This document shows, piece by piece, positions 38,425 to 50,214 of a DNA stretch of 64,000 nt (its first letter is position 1; each line of letters starts with the position of its first letter). Under the pieces are notes generated by a model, which worked only from the letters and a program-made list of their open reading frames with translations, made no database searches and had not been told where the DNA came from. The DNA comes from Paracentrotus lividus (lineage: Eukaryota; Echinodermata; Echinoidea; Camarodonta; Echinidae), in NCBI GenBank assembly GCA_940671915.1, contig CALNVZ010003434.1, positions 4,371,452 to 4,435,451 of the forward strand. The letters run 5' to 3'. Both the position numbers and the translations under genes were made by a program.

Positions 38425-38687
38425 TCAGATCTTAGAGACGATGTCTGATTTCAGGGGATTCCGGTGAAACATCAGAGAAAACTTTGTTGTCACGATCATG
38501 TTTAGTGTCTCGCTTGAAGTTGCTGATGTGGTTGCTTGTTGTGAGATATCGTCGTCGTTGTTGGAGGTATGTTCTGGTGTTGTCTGTTGTGAAGGTCGTC
38601 TGGGGATTACATACTTTGTGATTTTTGTTTGCGCTTTGGGTTGCTTGTCTCCTTGTTCGCTCTCGTTCGCTCTCGTCGTCTCCATCT
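38425..38687 (-). pseudogene. Nested LINE ORF1, C-terminal tail
   Basis: About 87 codons, low complexity (T, S, Q, N, D rich), with a stop at 38425. It sits about 95 bases upstream of ORF2, and the insertion's 5' junction is at 38687. No domain is recognisable; assignment to ORF1 rests on position. Confidence 0.45.
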
Positions 38688-39058
38688 CCACCTGAAGAAA
38701 ATGATGTCGTGACCGTCCATCGGTGACCGGTGACCGGTGTGAGCACCATAATGTTGTTCATATAAACTGTATACGAAAATATATCGTCGTGAGAGCATGT
38801 GATGCCAAAATTTTCTGAGAAAATTGCTGAAAACCAACAAGGTAGGTAAAACTTACGGCATTTTTTTACCCTGATGTAAAATTTTATATTTCACAGAATG
38901 CGATGGTGAAAGAGTGTTTGAGGGGGTAACCTCAATTGTTTTGTATATTTAGTAAGCTTATAGTTTCATTTTGATCATAGTAGCGTGTACAGGTCATTTT
39001 GTTTTAGTGAAGGGGTGCAATGTGGCATTGAATGCTTTCCTGACACAGCAACATTAGT

Positions 39059-39073
39059 GCAGGTAATATGGGA
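39059..39073 (+). repeat. Internal copy of the transposon end motif
   Basis: GCAGGTAATATGGGA, matching 14 of the 15 corresponding bases of the terminal repeat, in the same orientation as the left end. Confidence 0.75.
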
Positions 39074-40399
39074 CATCCAAAATGGCGGAAATGATTCTGG
39101 CACTTAGTATTGGGATGAGGCATCAATCTCTTTGCTACGATTTTTTTTGGGGTATATTCACAGTATATAATTAATATTAGGGATGTCCACTAAAATTTTA
39201 GGTTATTTTTAAGTTGTTTTTGCTAGGCTTATTGGATAGAGCATTTTAAAAGAAAGATTTTGGTAGTTGATTTACCACAATTGGATGTTCCATTTCAAAG
39301 ATATGACCCAAAGAGTGTCTCAGATTACCAATGAGCTGCTAGAACACTTTTACAAGTTTCAGACAAAGCCAGAAAATGCAATAAAAGCTCAAGTTTATGG
39401 TCCTTTTGTCTTTGATTTATTCAACCAAATCATACCAAACATTTTCTATGTGTGTATCAACATTAAATGAGATTATAGTAACATAATTGAGGCGTATGAG
39501 TTCAGAGTAGATTATACAAAAAGTTATGGCAGTACAAAACTGATGGTTTGACAGGTATGTTACCATATGTGATCCAATATGACCACCGTGGAAAAATACT
39601 CCATAGGGCATGTTTCAATAGGAACACCCTAGACAATAGGCTATTTCATGGTGGTGTGGCTCAGAGCTGAGTGTTGGAGAGGGTAGAGTAATTTAAAACT
39701 TAAATGGCCGGTGATAAACGTTGTTCTTTGTTTTTCACCCCGATACAATTTTTGTTCAAAAATAGTTACATTTTATAGATATCCACCTTTCCTTCTCTGA
39801 ATCTATTCCAATCATGAGAAATTCCAGTCATAACACACATCACACACAAGCAACACTTTGAACACGCTGTAGTTGTTTTCATATCAATTTTTTCAACAGG
39901 AAAAGTTGATCACCTGCTGAGGTATTTTCCAAGGAAGAAACTGACCAATTAGGAATAAAAATGATTGATATTTACCACTGGCCAAATGACAATTTCGAAA
40001 GCTGTTTTTTATTGAAAATTTTGCTATTCCTCTGCCTGTGTATTATTGAGTAGGCAGTGCATGGGTTATTGTTTGCATTGTAAATGCATGGGTGACTACA
40101 TCCATACAGTGAAGTGGAAACCGTTCTAGTGGCTTTTTGCTGTTGTGTGGCCATCTCTATTAATATAAATAACTTATTGTAGGCCTATATTGACTTGTAT
40201 AATGAAAATAATATTTAAATAATATTTAAAAAAGATATAATATACAAAATACATAACAATGAAATATATATAGTCAAAGAATTTACTGAAGGGTCTTATA
40301 ATTTCAAATTATGTCTTAAAGTTAATGATTTTCAACATTTTAAGCAAATTCCAGACATGGTAGAGTCATTGTAGTTTTTAAAACATACATTAAATACAT

Positions 40400-40437
40400 G
40401 TGCCCATATTACCTGCACATGCAGGTAATATGGGCAC
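40400..40437. repeat. Head-to-head pair of transposon end motifs
   Basis: 18-bp arms (40400-40417 and 40420-40437) of GTGCCCATATTACCTGCA facing its reverse complement over a 2-base spacer. Together with 39059 and the two ends, five copies of the motif lie in one element. Confidence 0.9.
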
Positions 40438-40626
40438 TTTGGTAATGACGTCAACATTTGAATATTGCAGACAGGGGGTTTGGTGATAATTGTTTTTCTT
40501 CACAATAAAAGTTAGAGCAGTAGTTATTGATTCATATAAACAAAGATTAGACTGTGTGTCATTTTGTAATTTTATGCAAATTAGGCAAATGAGCTTAGGG
40601 TGCCCATATTACCTGCATGTACCCTA

Positions 40627-43295
40627 GATGTAACAAAATAGGAGGCGGTGTAGGAATGTATATTCAATCAAATGTGAAAAGTAAACAAAGAAGTGACCTC
40701 TCCTTTATGTATCCCAGTTTCGAATCAATATTTATAGAAATTCCTGAATTTAATAATGTTACATCTAAATCTTGTCTCATTGGAGCAATTTACAGGCCAC
40801 CTGCGAGTCCTGTCAACGAGTTTCTTAGAATACTGAGTCAAACTCTTCATACAATTAGTCATGAACGCAAATCTTGTTTTTTACTTGGAGATTACAATAT
40901 TGATCTTGTATCTGTTAATACTACCAATATCTCCAATCAATTTTTAGATACTTTACATGTCTATTCAATGCATTCGTTAATCCATGAACCTAGTCGAATA
41001 TCTACACACAAGGCTTCACTTCTAGATAACATACTTACTAATACCGATGCTTATTGTGAATCAGGCATATTAATATGCGATGTTAGTGACCATCTACCCG
41101 TGTTTTCTTTTACAAATGTTCACATTCAATTAAATTCGAGTAGGCACGAATTGTCTGTACCTAAACGTCGACTTACTGATCAAAATATATCTAGGTTCAG
41201 TCGCTTATTGAGTTCTATTAGTTGGTATGACTATGTACATTTTGAAGATACTAATGAAAACTACAACAGCTTTATTTCAATTTTCATGTCTTTATATGAC
41301 GAATGTTTTCCTGCAACCCTGTTACGTAAACAAAAGAAACCACGAAAACCATGGTACTCATTTTATCTCCGAAAGTTATGTAATAAAAGACTGCGATTTT
41401 ACAGAAAGTTTTTAAAAAACCCTACAAATGAAAACAAATTCAGATATAAATCAATTCGTAACTTTGTTACAAAAGAAATACGGAAAGCCAAAAAGACTTA
41501 TTACAATCAGAGATTCAAAGATGTTAATGGAAATATGTCTGGGACTTGGAAAGTTATTAACAATTTATTAGGAAAAAATAAAAAATCTAAACTACCTGAA
41601 TTCAAAGAAGATGGCATTAATATTTCAAATGAAGCTGTTGCCAAAAGGTTCAATGACTTTTTTGTAAATGTTGCATCTAATATGCTTTCAGAATTTCATA
41701 AATTATTTCAGTCAGATCACTTGCCAACTACTCTTATTGAAAATAACCCAAATACTTTTTTTTGTAAACCCATTTCTGAAAATGAAATCATTAATATTGT
41801 ATCTAAAATGAAAAATGGCACCAGTCCAGGTTTTGATGATATTCATGTAACTGTGGTAAAAAAGATTATTCATTTTATATCTAAACCTGTATGTGTTATA
41901 TTTAATTCATCCATCAAAAATGGTACATTTCCTGACAAACTGAAAGTTGCTAAAGTTATTCCCATTTATAAGAAGGGTCAGTCAAATCTTTATATTGTAT
42001 ATTTCCCTTCTTCCCATATTTTCGAAAATCCTTGAAAAATGTATGTATAACCGCCTCATCAGTTTTATCGATAAATTTAATTTGCTATATTCCAACCAGT
42101 TTGGCTTCAGGTCTAAACATTCAACTTCTTCTGCACTTATTGAGTTTACTCATAACATTGCAAGAGCTATGGAAAATCGTGAAATAACAGTGAGTGTGTA
42201 TTTAGACCTCTCAAAAGCCTTTGACTGTCTAAATCATAAAATATTATTGGATAAATTATATTTTTATGGCATTAGAGGTATTCCTCTTAAATGGTTTCAG
42301 AGCTTTTTGGATAATCGTAAACAATTCTCTGTATATGAAACTTCTAAATCCCAAATGCAAAATATTTTATGTGGAATTCCACAAGGTTCAATCCTTGGCC
42401 CTCTCCTTTTTCTAATATTCATAAATGATATTCATAAATCTTCTTCCAAACTCAAGTATGTCCTCTTTGCAGACGATACTACCCTCTCTTTTCCCCATAA
42501 AAATGAGGATACTCTTATTCTAACTTTAAATAATGAACTTGATCATGTTACTAAATGGCTTAGAAATAATAAATTACTCCTTAATACAAACAAAACTCAT
42601 ATGATGATTTTCACTAAAAGAAATATTGACACCCCTAAGTATAAAGTTTATCTAAATGGCTCTGAGATCTCTATAGTTTCCAACACAAAATTTCTTGGTA
42701 TCCAAATTGATGACAAATTGTCCTGGAATGATCATGTAAATTATATTAGTAAAAAAGTTTCAAGAAATGTTGGTGTCCTTAACAAATTAAACTTCCTGCC
42801 CAAATATATTTTGTTATCCCTGTACTACACATTAATTTATCCTTTTATTATATACTGCATTGTCATTTGGGCTGCAACTTCACAACAGAACTTATCAAGA
42901 ATATATAAACTGCAAAAGAGAGCAGTGAGAGTAATATGCAATGCCCCTTTTCTTGCCACCAGTAAACCCTTATTTAATCAGTTACAGCTCCTGAGTATAT
43001 TTGAATTGTATCAATTGAGATTAGCAATGTTCATGTATTCCTGTCACAAGGAAATATTACCATCTTCACTAACCCGTTATTTTTCCTTTAACTATGAACA
43101 CATTCCTACTTTACTCGTTCATCAAACAACTTTTATATACCCCTTGTAAGAACAACGACTTCTCAAAATACCATTTATCATGCAGGTCCTAAGCTTTGGA
43201 ATTCTTTACCAGCTTCTCTCAAATCATCTTGTTCACTTAACGTCTTTAAAATCCAATTCAAAGAAAGGTTATTACAAAATGGGCCTTTTTTGTGA
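40627..43295 (+). pseudogene. LINE ORF2, main part: endonuclease, reverse transcriptase, C-terminus
   Basis: Continues ORF2 after the transposon. Endonuclease blocks: IGAIYRPPAS, FLLGDYNIDL and SDHLPVF (catalytic D/H motif). Reverse transcriptase: GFDDIHV, SLLPIFSKILEK, VYLDLSKAFD, GIPQGSILGPLL and FADDTTL, then the thumb region and a C-terminal GPKLWNSLP-type segment. Two frame changes are visible, near 42000 (just before SLLPIF) and near 43147. The stop is TGA 43293-43295. With both parts, ORF2 would be about 1000 codons, a normal length. All catalytic blocks are present, so the copy decayed only mildly before or after the insertion. Confidence 0.85.
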
Positions 43296-43565
43296 TGTGG
43301 CCTGGTTTGATGAGGGGTCTTTGAGGAGTGCCTGGACACGGATAATTCTTTCATTCCTTCTGGGCGCCTTAGAGGGACCAATCATTAAATCTGATTACGT
43401 CATAAAATCGGCCTAACGCATACGAGTCACTATATTTTTTGTTGTCTATTGTCATGTATTTTTTATTTTTTTTTTGTGCTTACAATTCTGTTACCTTCCC
43501 TTTTCTCTTCTTAGTGACCCACACCCTTTTCTGTTATTTCGTATTGTAAATGCAATTTCATCGGT

Positions 43566-43839
43566 AGGGTGCTGTCTCGCTTCGCGGAGGCGTCTCCGCG
43601 GCGGAGTGGAGGTTTCGTCTCTGCGACGGATGGGTGGTGTTGGGGGCTTCTCCGGGACGTCTCCGGGGCGTCTCCGCGACAATTTGTGAAGACGTCTCCT
43701 GAATTTCGGAGACGGATGATTTTTTTTCATAGAGTGTCGCGGAGACGTCTCGGGGGCGTCTCTGATATTGTTTGTCCGTCGCGGAGACGAGGTTTCTGTT
43801 CTGTCGCGGGGACGTCTCCGCGAAGTGAGATAGCACCCT
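43566..43839. mobile_element. 274-bp MITE of the GAGACGTCTC family, in the LINE 3' UTR
   Basis: The ends are about 35-bp inverted repeats (AGGGTGCTGTCTCGCTTCGC against its partner, a few mismatches). The interior is packed with GGAGACGTCTCC-like palindromes. Flanks are T at each side or TA-like, so the target duplication is unclear. GC content is far above that of the surrounding LINE. Confidence 0.85.
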
Positions 43840-44052
43840 TAGCAATTATAATTATTCGGGTCGAATAACAAGATCATTACGATCTTTAATCATGATCCCC
43901 ACTCATTTATGTCCGATGTTTTTTTGTCCTTCTTTTTTTAAAACCTATTTATTTTCAATTGTGTATGTAATTTGTATTTTGTATATGTATTTTATATGTA
44001 TGTATCAGCATTTGTAATGATGTATTTTGTTTGTTTTTAATATTGAGTGAAA

Positions 44053-44078
44053 TAAATGAATCTTGAATCTTGAATCTT
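44053..44078 (+). repeat. LINE 3' terminal tandem repeat (GAATCTT)
   Basis: Three copies of a GAATCTT-type heptamer mark the LINE 3' end, as in CR1/L2-like elements that end in short repeats rather than poly-A. Confidence 0.75.
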
Positions 44079-44082
44079 AATA

Positions 44083-44239
44083 AACACACACAACCTCCAA
44101 CACCTCCTCACACACACACCCACACAAATACAAAATATACAAGAGACACACACACACCCTCCCACACCACCTCAAAAACACCCACAAACACACACTCAAA
44201 TACAAAATATAAAATATACATGCACACACACTCACCCAC

Positions 44240-44293
<54 letters not shown>

Positions 44294-44365
44294 CCTCACC
44301 CTTACACACATTCAAAAACAAGAATACAAAACGCACACTCACACACGCGCGTGCACACACATCAT
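44083..44365. repeat. CA/CT microsatellite block
   Basis: CACACA with embedded CTCTCT (44237-44262). Threonine/histidine-rich frames come from it. Confidence 0.9.
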
Positions 44366-44386
44366 AAATGTCATACTATCTGTAGT

Positions 44387-44985
44387 AGATGTGAAGTGAG
44401 CAAGGTGAACAGGTATTGCTAATTTCCTAGATGTGAAGTGAGCATGGTGAACAGGTATTGCTAATTTCCTAGATGTGAAGTGAGTATGGTGAATAGGTAC
44501 TGCTAATTTCCTAGATGTGAAGTGAGCAAGGTGAATAGGTATTGCTAATTTCCTAGATGTGAAGTGAGCATGGTGAACAGGTATTGCTAATTTCCTAGAT
44601 GTGAAGTGAGCATGGTGAACAGGTATTGCTAATTTCCTAGATGGAAGTGAGTATGGTGAATAGGGAATGCTAATTTCCAAGATGATGAATCGAGCATGGT
44701 GAGTAGGTACTGCTAATTTCCTAGATGTGAAGTGAGCATGGTGAATAGGTACTGCTAATTTTCCTAGATGTGAAGTGAGCATGGTGAATAGGTACTGCTA
44801 ATTTCCTAGATGTGAAGTGAGCATGGTGAATAGTACTTGCTAATTTCCTAGATGTGAAGTGAGCATGGTGAAATAGCGTATTTGCTAATTTCCTAAATGT
44901 GAAGTGAGCATGGTGAATAGGTACTGCTAATTTCCTAGATGTGAAGTGAGAGCAAGGTGAATAGGTATTGCAATTTCCTACTCAG
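44387..44985. repeat. 42-bp minisatellite, about 14 copies
   Basis: The unit contains TAGATGTGAAGTGAGCATGG followed by TGAATAGGTATTGCTAATTTC, with small variants and a few indels. There is no spacer variation, so it is not a CRISPR array. Because 42 is a multiple of 3, one minus-strand frame stays open for about 147 codons (repeat SRKLAIPVHHAHFT); I do not regard it as a gene. Confidence 0.95.
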
Positions 44986-45209
44986 TTAGGTCTATGAAAT
45001 TTCATACACTAATCGAACGACTACCGTAAAAAAAAAACAAATAACCCTACTCTACACCTATAACCCTAACATAAAACCCTACCCCTATACCTACATCTTA
45101 GATAATACTCATGTCTAAAAAAATGTAAAAAATTGTTAATAAATTATATTGCTTATTTTTTATGAATGAATTTGTGGATAATAACCTACATAACCATACA
45201 TCTTTGACG

Positions 45210-45210
45210 G

Positions 45211-45243
<33 letters not shown>
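45210..45243. repeat. Poly-A run
   Basis: About 34 A. It may be the tail of a retroposed sequence, but no head was recognised. Confidence 0.85.
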
Positions 45244-45246
<3 letters not shown>

Positions 45247-45311
45247 AGCAATTGTCGCCGGAGCACTTCCCGGTTCCTCAGCTTGGGTACCCCTACTAAC
45301 TAATAGACCTA

Positions 45312-45575
45312 TTGGCCCGAATTCACAAAGGTGGATTCTGCAAAATCCATGGTTTCAACCCTGGGTTTAACCTAGGGTTGGACCTAGGATTTTCAATTTG
45401 GTATTCACATTGGTGGACTCGACTGAATCCACAGATCCACAGCGTCATAACACGTCATAATTTGGGTCTACTGTTGGTGAATCATAAACTGGCTGATCCG
45501 TGGAGCAGTCAATTCAAAACCCATGGATCCACGGATCCGTGGGTTTGCAAAATCCTCCTTTGTGAATTCGGCCAA
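45312..45575. mobile_element. 264-bp MITE with TA target duplication
   Basis: Ends TTGGCCCGAATTCACAAAGG and its near-inverse (TTGGCC-GAATTCACAAAGG), with TA on both sides (45310-45311, 45576-45577). The interior has CCATGGATCC/GGATCCGTGG palindromes. A degenerate copy is at 4023. Confidence 0.88.
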
Positions 45576-45679
45576 TATGTATACCTTTCGTGAATACGTA
45601 CTACATTACATTTTAGCTTTCAATGAATTAGCTCTTATGAGAGATAATGTTTGCTGCTCTCTGTGACTCCTTTTTTTTT

Positions 45680-45931
45680 GGGGGGGGGGGGGGGGGTGAA
45701 GGGCTGTCTAGCCCCAAACGATCGAGGAGTAACTGTATACGTGAATACAGGCTTGTAGTAGACTTTGAACATTATTAAGCTATGAACGTTCTTCAGTTTA
45801 GGGTTAGAATAATCATACAGAGAGAGAAAGTTAGAAGAGAGAGGGAGAGAGAGAGAGAGAAGAGAGAAAGAGAGAGAAAAATAAAAAAAGAGGAGGGGGG
45901 GGGGGGAGGGGAGGGGGGGTGGGGGGGGGGG
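45680..45931. repeat. G runs and GA-rich tract
   Basis: A G run at 45680-45696, GAGA repeats at 45823-45880 and long G runs at 45894-45931 that could form G-quadruplexes. Proline-rich frames on the minus strand derive from these. Confidence 0.85.
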
Positions 45932-45939
45932 CAGGAAGA

Positions 45940-48590
45940 TAAGGGGAATGTCGTTTAAATCGTAACGTGTCGTCATTTTGTTTTGGTTTTGTCTTTTTCA
46001 CCATCATGGAAACTTTCCTTTTATCACGTAAGTTTAAATATGTGTACGCGTATATACTCTGATAAAGAAGGAAAGTCAATACTTTAAGACACAATCATCT
46101 CTATTGTGTATGAATACCTAATAGAAAACAAACTTTAAAAACGAATCGTAATTTTGTGGAGAAAAATCATGTACTTATTACGTTCCTAGATTTCAAACAT
46201 CTTTGTTTGTTTTCTACATTACTTTGGAATAATGCAGTTTCCTCGCACGGTTTACGCTGAAAAACATTAGTTATCGTGACTTGAGAATCGCGTTTTGTTT
46301 TATGGATTCATTGAACGTCTAATGAGGATGGGTTTTATCATAATCATGATCATAATCATGCCTAGGTAAATCAGATTTTCAAAGAAATCAAAAGTAGAAC
46401 GTCACTCACTTTATGTAACCGACGCAAACGTGTTTTGGAGACAATCAGACGAAATGGATTGGACATTACCACTGCAAAACTAACACAGGATGTAATTAAA
46501 GTTAAACCCTTCGTTTTCCTAGTTATTCTTTACCACTCCCTTCTGTTATAAATTATGTTGTTGACATCATTTCTGTATCGGCGTAGAGATAACACGCACT
46601 TTCTTGATATGTTATTATCTTTCTTAGGGTAATTAAAATTTGGAAGCCAGTACGGTAAGATAATATAGAGTGACCCGTATTTTCTCTGTATTGAGGTCGA
46701 TAATAGGAGGGTCGATTGACATCCAGTATTATGACGTCGATCATTACGCAAGTAACGGTAACGCCATTACTTGTTTATGAACTTATCAAGAAGTTCACAT
46801 CCCACGGAGGTCCACCGACAGAACATTTTTGTCATACATGCCCCCCCCCCCAATCGAATGGGATTTGAGCGTCCGCGTTCCTTTTCCCGTCGAATAAAGA
46901 TTTGTTTTGTCCACACCCGCGTCGAATTAAAACTTTTCCCCGCCAGGCTCACTCTCAATTATACACGCGTATATAACACAAAGAAATATGGAAAAACAAA
47001 GCAATAATCTAGTTACAAAACACAAAAGAGACACAGTTAATACTCGCAATAAAGGTCAAAATAGAACAGGGAATGATTTCTGTTTTTGCTTCGAGGCATG
47101 GACAAACACGATGAACTTTGATAAAAATAAATATCTTTTCATCGCGACACTAATCACTGCGACCCATTTCGCTCGACTAATCGGAGTATAATTATGATTA
47201 TTCCTTTATTGGCCACTTGATATATTGGCGATCTCGGCTAGTGGACGAGTTTATTTCTTGTCTTGAGCAAGCTGTCATGACTGGAACATAGAATGGTTGA
47301 TATAGACCTATGGGGCCTACTATTATGACTATTTGTTCTGGCTAATTTAACATGAGGGCACACACTGAATGCAATTTACTCATCTGCTATTTCAAAGTGC
47401 ATTTTATACACGCAAATCTTAGAATACTGAAATGATTGTTTTCTTAATGTATTTCTAAAGACATAAGTTAGAGGCCTGCTATGTCTGGAATGAGATTTGG
47501 AGACATTGATACCCTACGATTTACTTTAAGCTTAAGTCGCTCCATCCACGTACAGTTTATAAAAGCCAGTCTGATCCCAAAATTGCTTTATTAATGTACT
47601 GGTTTATTTTTTTTAATGTATATCCGTCACTAGCTTAAATGAGATTTCAAGACAACATACTGTTAGATATCATGCGTGGCGCTCAGAACATTATGAGCTG
47701 CCCCCACGAAATTGAGGAAGACAGCTTAAAAGATCCTACCTGCATGGATTGAATTAGATCTTTAAAGACATAAAACATAATTATTATGTTTGCTTTTGAA
47801 AATGGTAAATACAACCATTCAAATTTGAAACAAACGAATCATTGAAACAGAAACAGTCAGAAATTTATTTTGTGGGGTTTTGTGGAAAAGATGAGCTTAA
47901 ATTGGGCGCAATCCGAACCGAAAGGAAGAATCGGTAAGCATGCGTGATTTGGAAATCAAATCAGGACTATTTTCCTTTCATACCAATTTAAAGTAGGCCG
48001 CAGACACAGTTATTTCTTAATTTAATCAGAATGTGTTTCTGTTCCATGCTTCGAGCGGAAAACATACTGAAAATATAATCTAATCAGATCAAGAGCTATC
48101 TATTAACATTTCATGCGGGAACACTCATGATTAGCTCAGCGAACATGGTAAACGTGTATGTGGGACTGGTTGTTTAGGAGGGGGGGGGGTGGGCGTTGGA
48201 AGATGTTTTGGTGCTATGGGAGATAATGAGGTTTTAAATGACATATTAACTCCTTTTGAAAATTGGCTTTCTCTTTCTTTATTTGTCTCCAATTTCGCAA
48301 TATGTTTTTAAAACGCCTGCATAATGGAGCATAATGGTGTCTTTAGGACAAATATTATTACAATCAAATTGAACAGGGTTTTTGTGTCGTTGACCATCTA
48401 AGAATACAAACAGAAATTTGCTCTGGAAAAATTTTGAGTTCGACAACACTATTATAATTTTATTTTCACTAAAATACGCCTTTTGTAAAACGGGTGGCAA
48501 AAAAATGCTCTTGCGACAATTTATCCGGGCTCTATTTTGCTCTAAGATATAGGGTTTAGAGTTGCAATAAGGTTTTAACTTAGGTGCATG
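45940..48590. other. No gene seen
   Basis: AT-rich sequence. A C run lies at 46842-46851 and a G run at 48181-48189. No exon, RNA gene or element end that I can support. Confidence 0.45.
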
Positions 48591-48599
48591 GTAGGCGTT

Positions 48600-48755
48600 A
48601 GAGGATCAAGGCGGGGGTGCTGGGGACGGGCGCCCTCTCTATTTTTTGAAAACCACTCATTTTAAAATTGGAAATTTTCGGCTGCGTCCCCCATTTTTCC
48701 AAATTTTTTGGATGCGCCCCCCGTATTTCTAAATCCTGAATCCGCCACTGATGGT
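48600..48755 (+). repeat. Dispersed repeat ending in GAATCCGCCACTGA
   Basis: GCGCCC..., TTTTGAAAACC, CGTCCCCCATTTTTCC and a GAATCCGCCACTGA end. It resembles 21358-21540 in the opposite orientation. Confidence 0.5.
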
Positions 48756-48759
48756 TTAG

Positions 48760-50210
48760 TGTTAAGTCCAAGGTTGAATTTAGTCATTCGATTAATGTAT
48801 GGAAGTTACAGTGGAGCAAATGTCATCAAAGAAAATGGTCATGATTCTCAGAAGCAATTGCAAAATAAAACCATTGTATAAGCGCGTACCAGTTAGGAAT
48901 CATGGTGATGAATAATTCATATTACTTTATTACACCAGTGAATAATTCATATACCTTAACTTTTCAATATGAATCCAATCACTTAACATGGTTATATACA
49001 CTTCAATTCATATAGACTCAATTTAGCCGAAAGGAATGAATTGAATATTCTTATGTTCCCCATTGTACAACCTTCATTTCAGGAGCTCATGTATGTACTC
49101 TTTATATCCAAAATCCATAATGCATTCTATGCTTCATTGACACAATATATTATTTCATCCTTTATGGTTGACCTAATTTTCTACGCGGCGGAGTGTGATC
49201 TGGTAATGAAATTGGGTGTTCATACGAGGAAGACTACCGATAAACATAAAGCCACTTTTTCTTACCCAGAAGACAACATTCTGATCATGTAGTCTTAAAG
49301 TATGATATACCCACTTAAATGATTACATAAATTATTTACATTAATACCTGTGCCCTGTAACACAAAGACTTATGATTTATTAAAAGATACGTTTGATTTT
49401 TTTTTCTCGGTAGCCTCATTTTGAACGCAGGTACAGTCATGGATTAGGATCAGGATATGATTAAGATTAGGGCTAGGGCTAGGGTTAGGATGAAGATAAT
49501 CAACTTTGGAGCACCCTGTTCATGATGAGATTACCGAGAAAAAGTCAATCGTATCATTTTATCAATCGTAAGTCTTTGTGTTACAGGCTAAAGATCTGGT
49601 ACGAGCAGCGTGCAGCTCTCTACGACGTGTTCTTAGAAATACTCTACGTCGCATGTACCTTTTTTTCTAACACGCACGTAGCAGAAGATTTTTTCCAGCT
49701 CCGCGGCCTCATGAGACAGAGAACTTAAATATACCAGGAATCTTTTGTGTTTAAATGTTGAAAAAAAAAAAAAAATGCTGGGGAACATTGGATGAAACAA
49801 GAGTGTTTTACAGCCAGTGGCTCTCGAGGTTATGAATTGATGTGACACTACAAAAGCAAAATTATCTACTTTATAATAGAGGCTGTTTGATGATGGTAGA
49901 TATTAAAGTTTTCTCGCCTAAAGCTTCCTTGCCCAAGACACACCAGCGACAACGGCACCAGATAAGAAATAACCAGACCACAAAATTACATCAAAGACAG
50001 TGTTACCTCCCATCTATCAGTCATCCATTTGGGTCTTTGGGGAGTTTAATTTTCTGTTTTATATCGTCGGTTTGTTGGCCGTGTATCAGGGGTATGGGCG
50101 CTTTGGGCGAAACAATTACATCGAACATGAAGATTAATAACTCTTAGCTTCCGGACTGTGTTGATGACAGAGTAGATAATCATGCTTTGGGTGTGTTCAT
50201 TTCATTCGCA
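48760..50210. other. No gene seen
   Basis: AT-rich sequence. A few degenerate TTAGGG-like hexamers at 49465-49490 are too few to call telomeric. Confidence 0.45.
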
Positions 50211-50214
50211 TTAA

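Larger units (their letters stand above)
34471..38687 (-). mobile_element. Tx1/L1-like LINE nested in the DNA transposon
   Basis: Minus-strand LINE with a 19-base poly-A tail (T run 34471-34489), an AATAAA at 34507-34512 about 18 bases before it, and a 15-bp target duplication CCACCTGAAGAAAAT at 34456-34470 and 38688-38702. It contains the ORF1 tail, an AP endonuclease, a reverse transcriptase with IRQGCPLSALL, and a C-terminal Cys/His segment. It is 5'-truncated and several frames are broken. The reverse transcriptase motif suggests the Tx1/L1 side, judged from memory. Confidence 0.88.
38703..40601. other. Interior of the DNA transposon, no coding seen
   Basis: About 1.9 kb of AT-rich sequence with a short CCGGTGACCGGTG patch at 38725-38740 and internal copies of the terminal motif at 39059 and 40400. 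Only chance frames under 70 codons are present. Confidence 0.55.
34434..40624. mobile_element. TA-flanked non-autonomous DNA transposon inside the LINE
   Basis: Inverted ends of 23 bp beginning GGGTACATGCAGGTAATATG (34434-34456 and 40602-40624), with TA duplicated at 34432-34433 and 40625-40626. Removing it, with one TA, restores the LINE ORF2 frame. A second LINE occupies 34471-38687 plus a 15-bp duplication, so the element proper is about 1.96 kb (34434-34470 and 38703-40624). No transposase frame is visible. The TA target suggests the Tc1/mariner or another TA-targeting superfamily, which is inference. Confidence 0.9.
33430..44078 (+). mobile_element. CR1/L2-like LINE, split by a DNA transposon
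   Basis: A non-LTR retrotransposon in layers: the C-terminal part of ORF1 (33487-33930), ORF2 (34100-34433 and 40627-43295), and a 3' UTR ending in repeats of GAATCTT (44053-44078). The AP-type endonuclease, the reverse transcriptase and the short terminal repeats instead of a poly-A tail fit the CR1/L2/Crack side of the Jockey superfamily. The 5' end is cut within ORF1. A TA-flanked DNA element sits in ORF2 and a MITE sits in the 3' UTR. The 5' boundary is approximate. Confidence 0.85.

Noticed and set aside
43491-43868. Arginine-rich frames on both strands
   Set aside because: Translations of the GAGACGTCTC MITE.
44070-44399. Threonine/histidine-rich open frame
   Set aside because: Translation of CA/CT microsatellite.
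44339-44782. 147-codon repeat protein on the minus strand
   Set aside because: The frame stays open only because the 42-bp unit is a multiple of three; frames break where units have indels.
44387-44985. CRISPR array
   Set aside because: Units are contiguous with no variable spacers, and the DNA is eukaryotic.
49465-49490. Telomere-like TTAGGG repeats (also CCCTAA-like at 45050-45100)
   Set aside because: Only a few degenerate hexamers.
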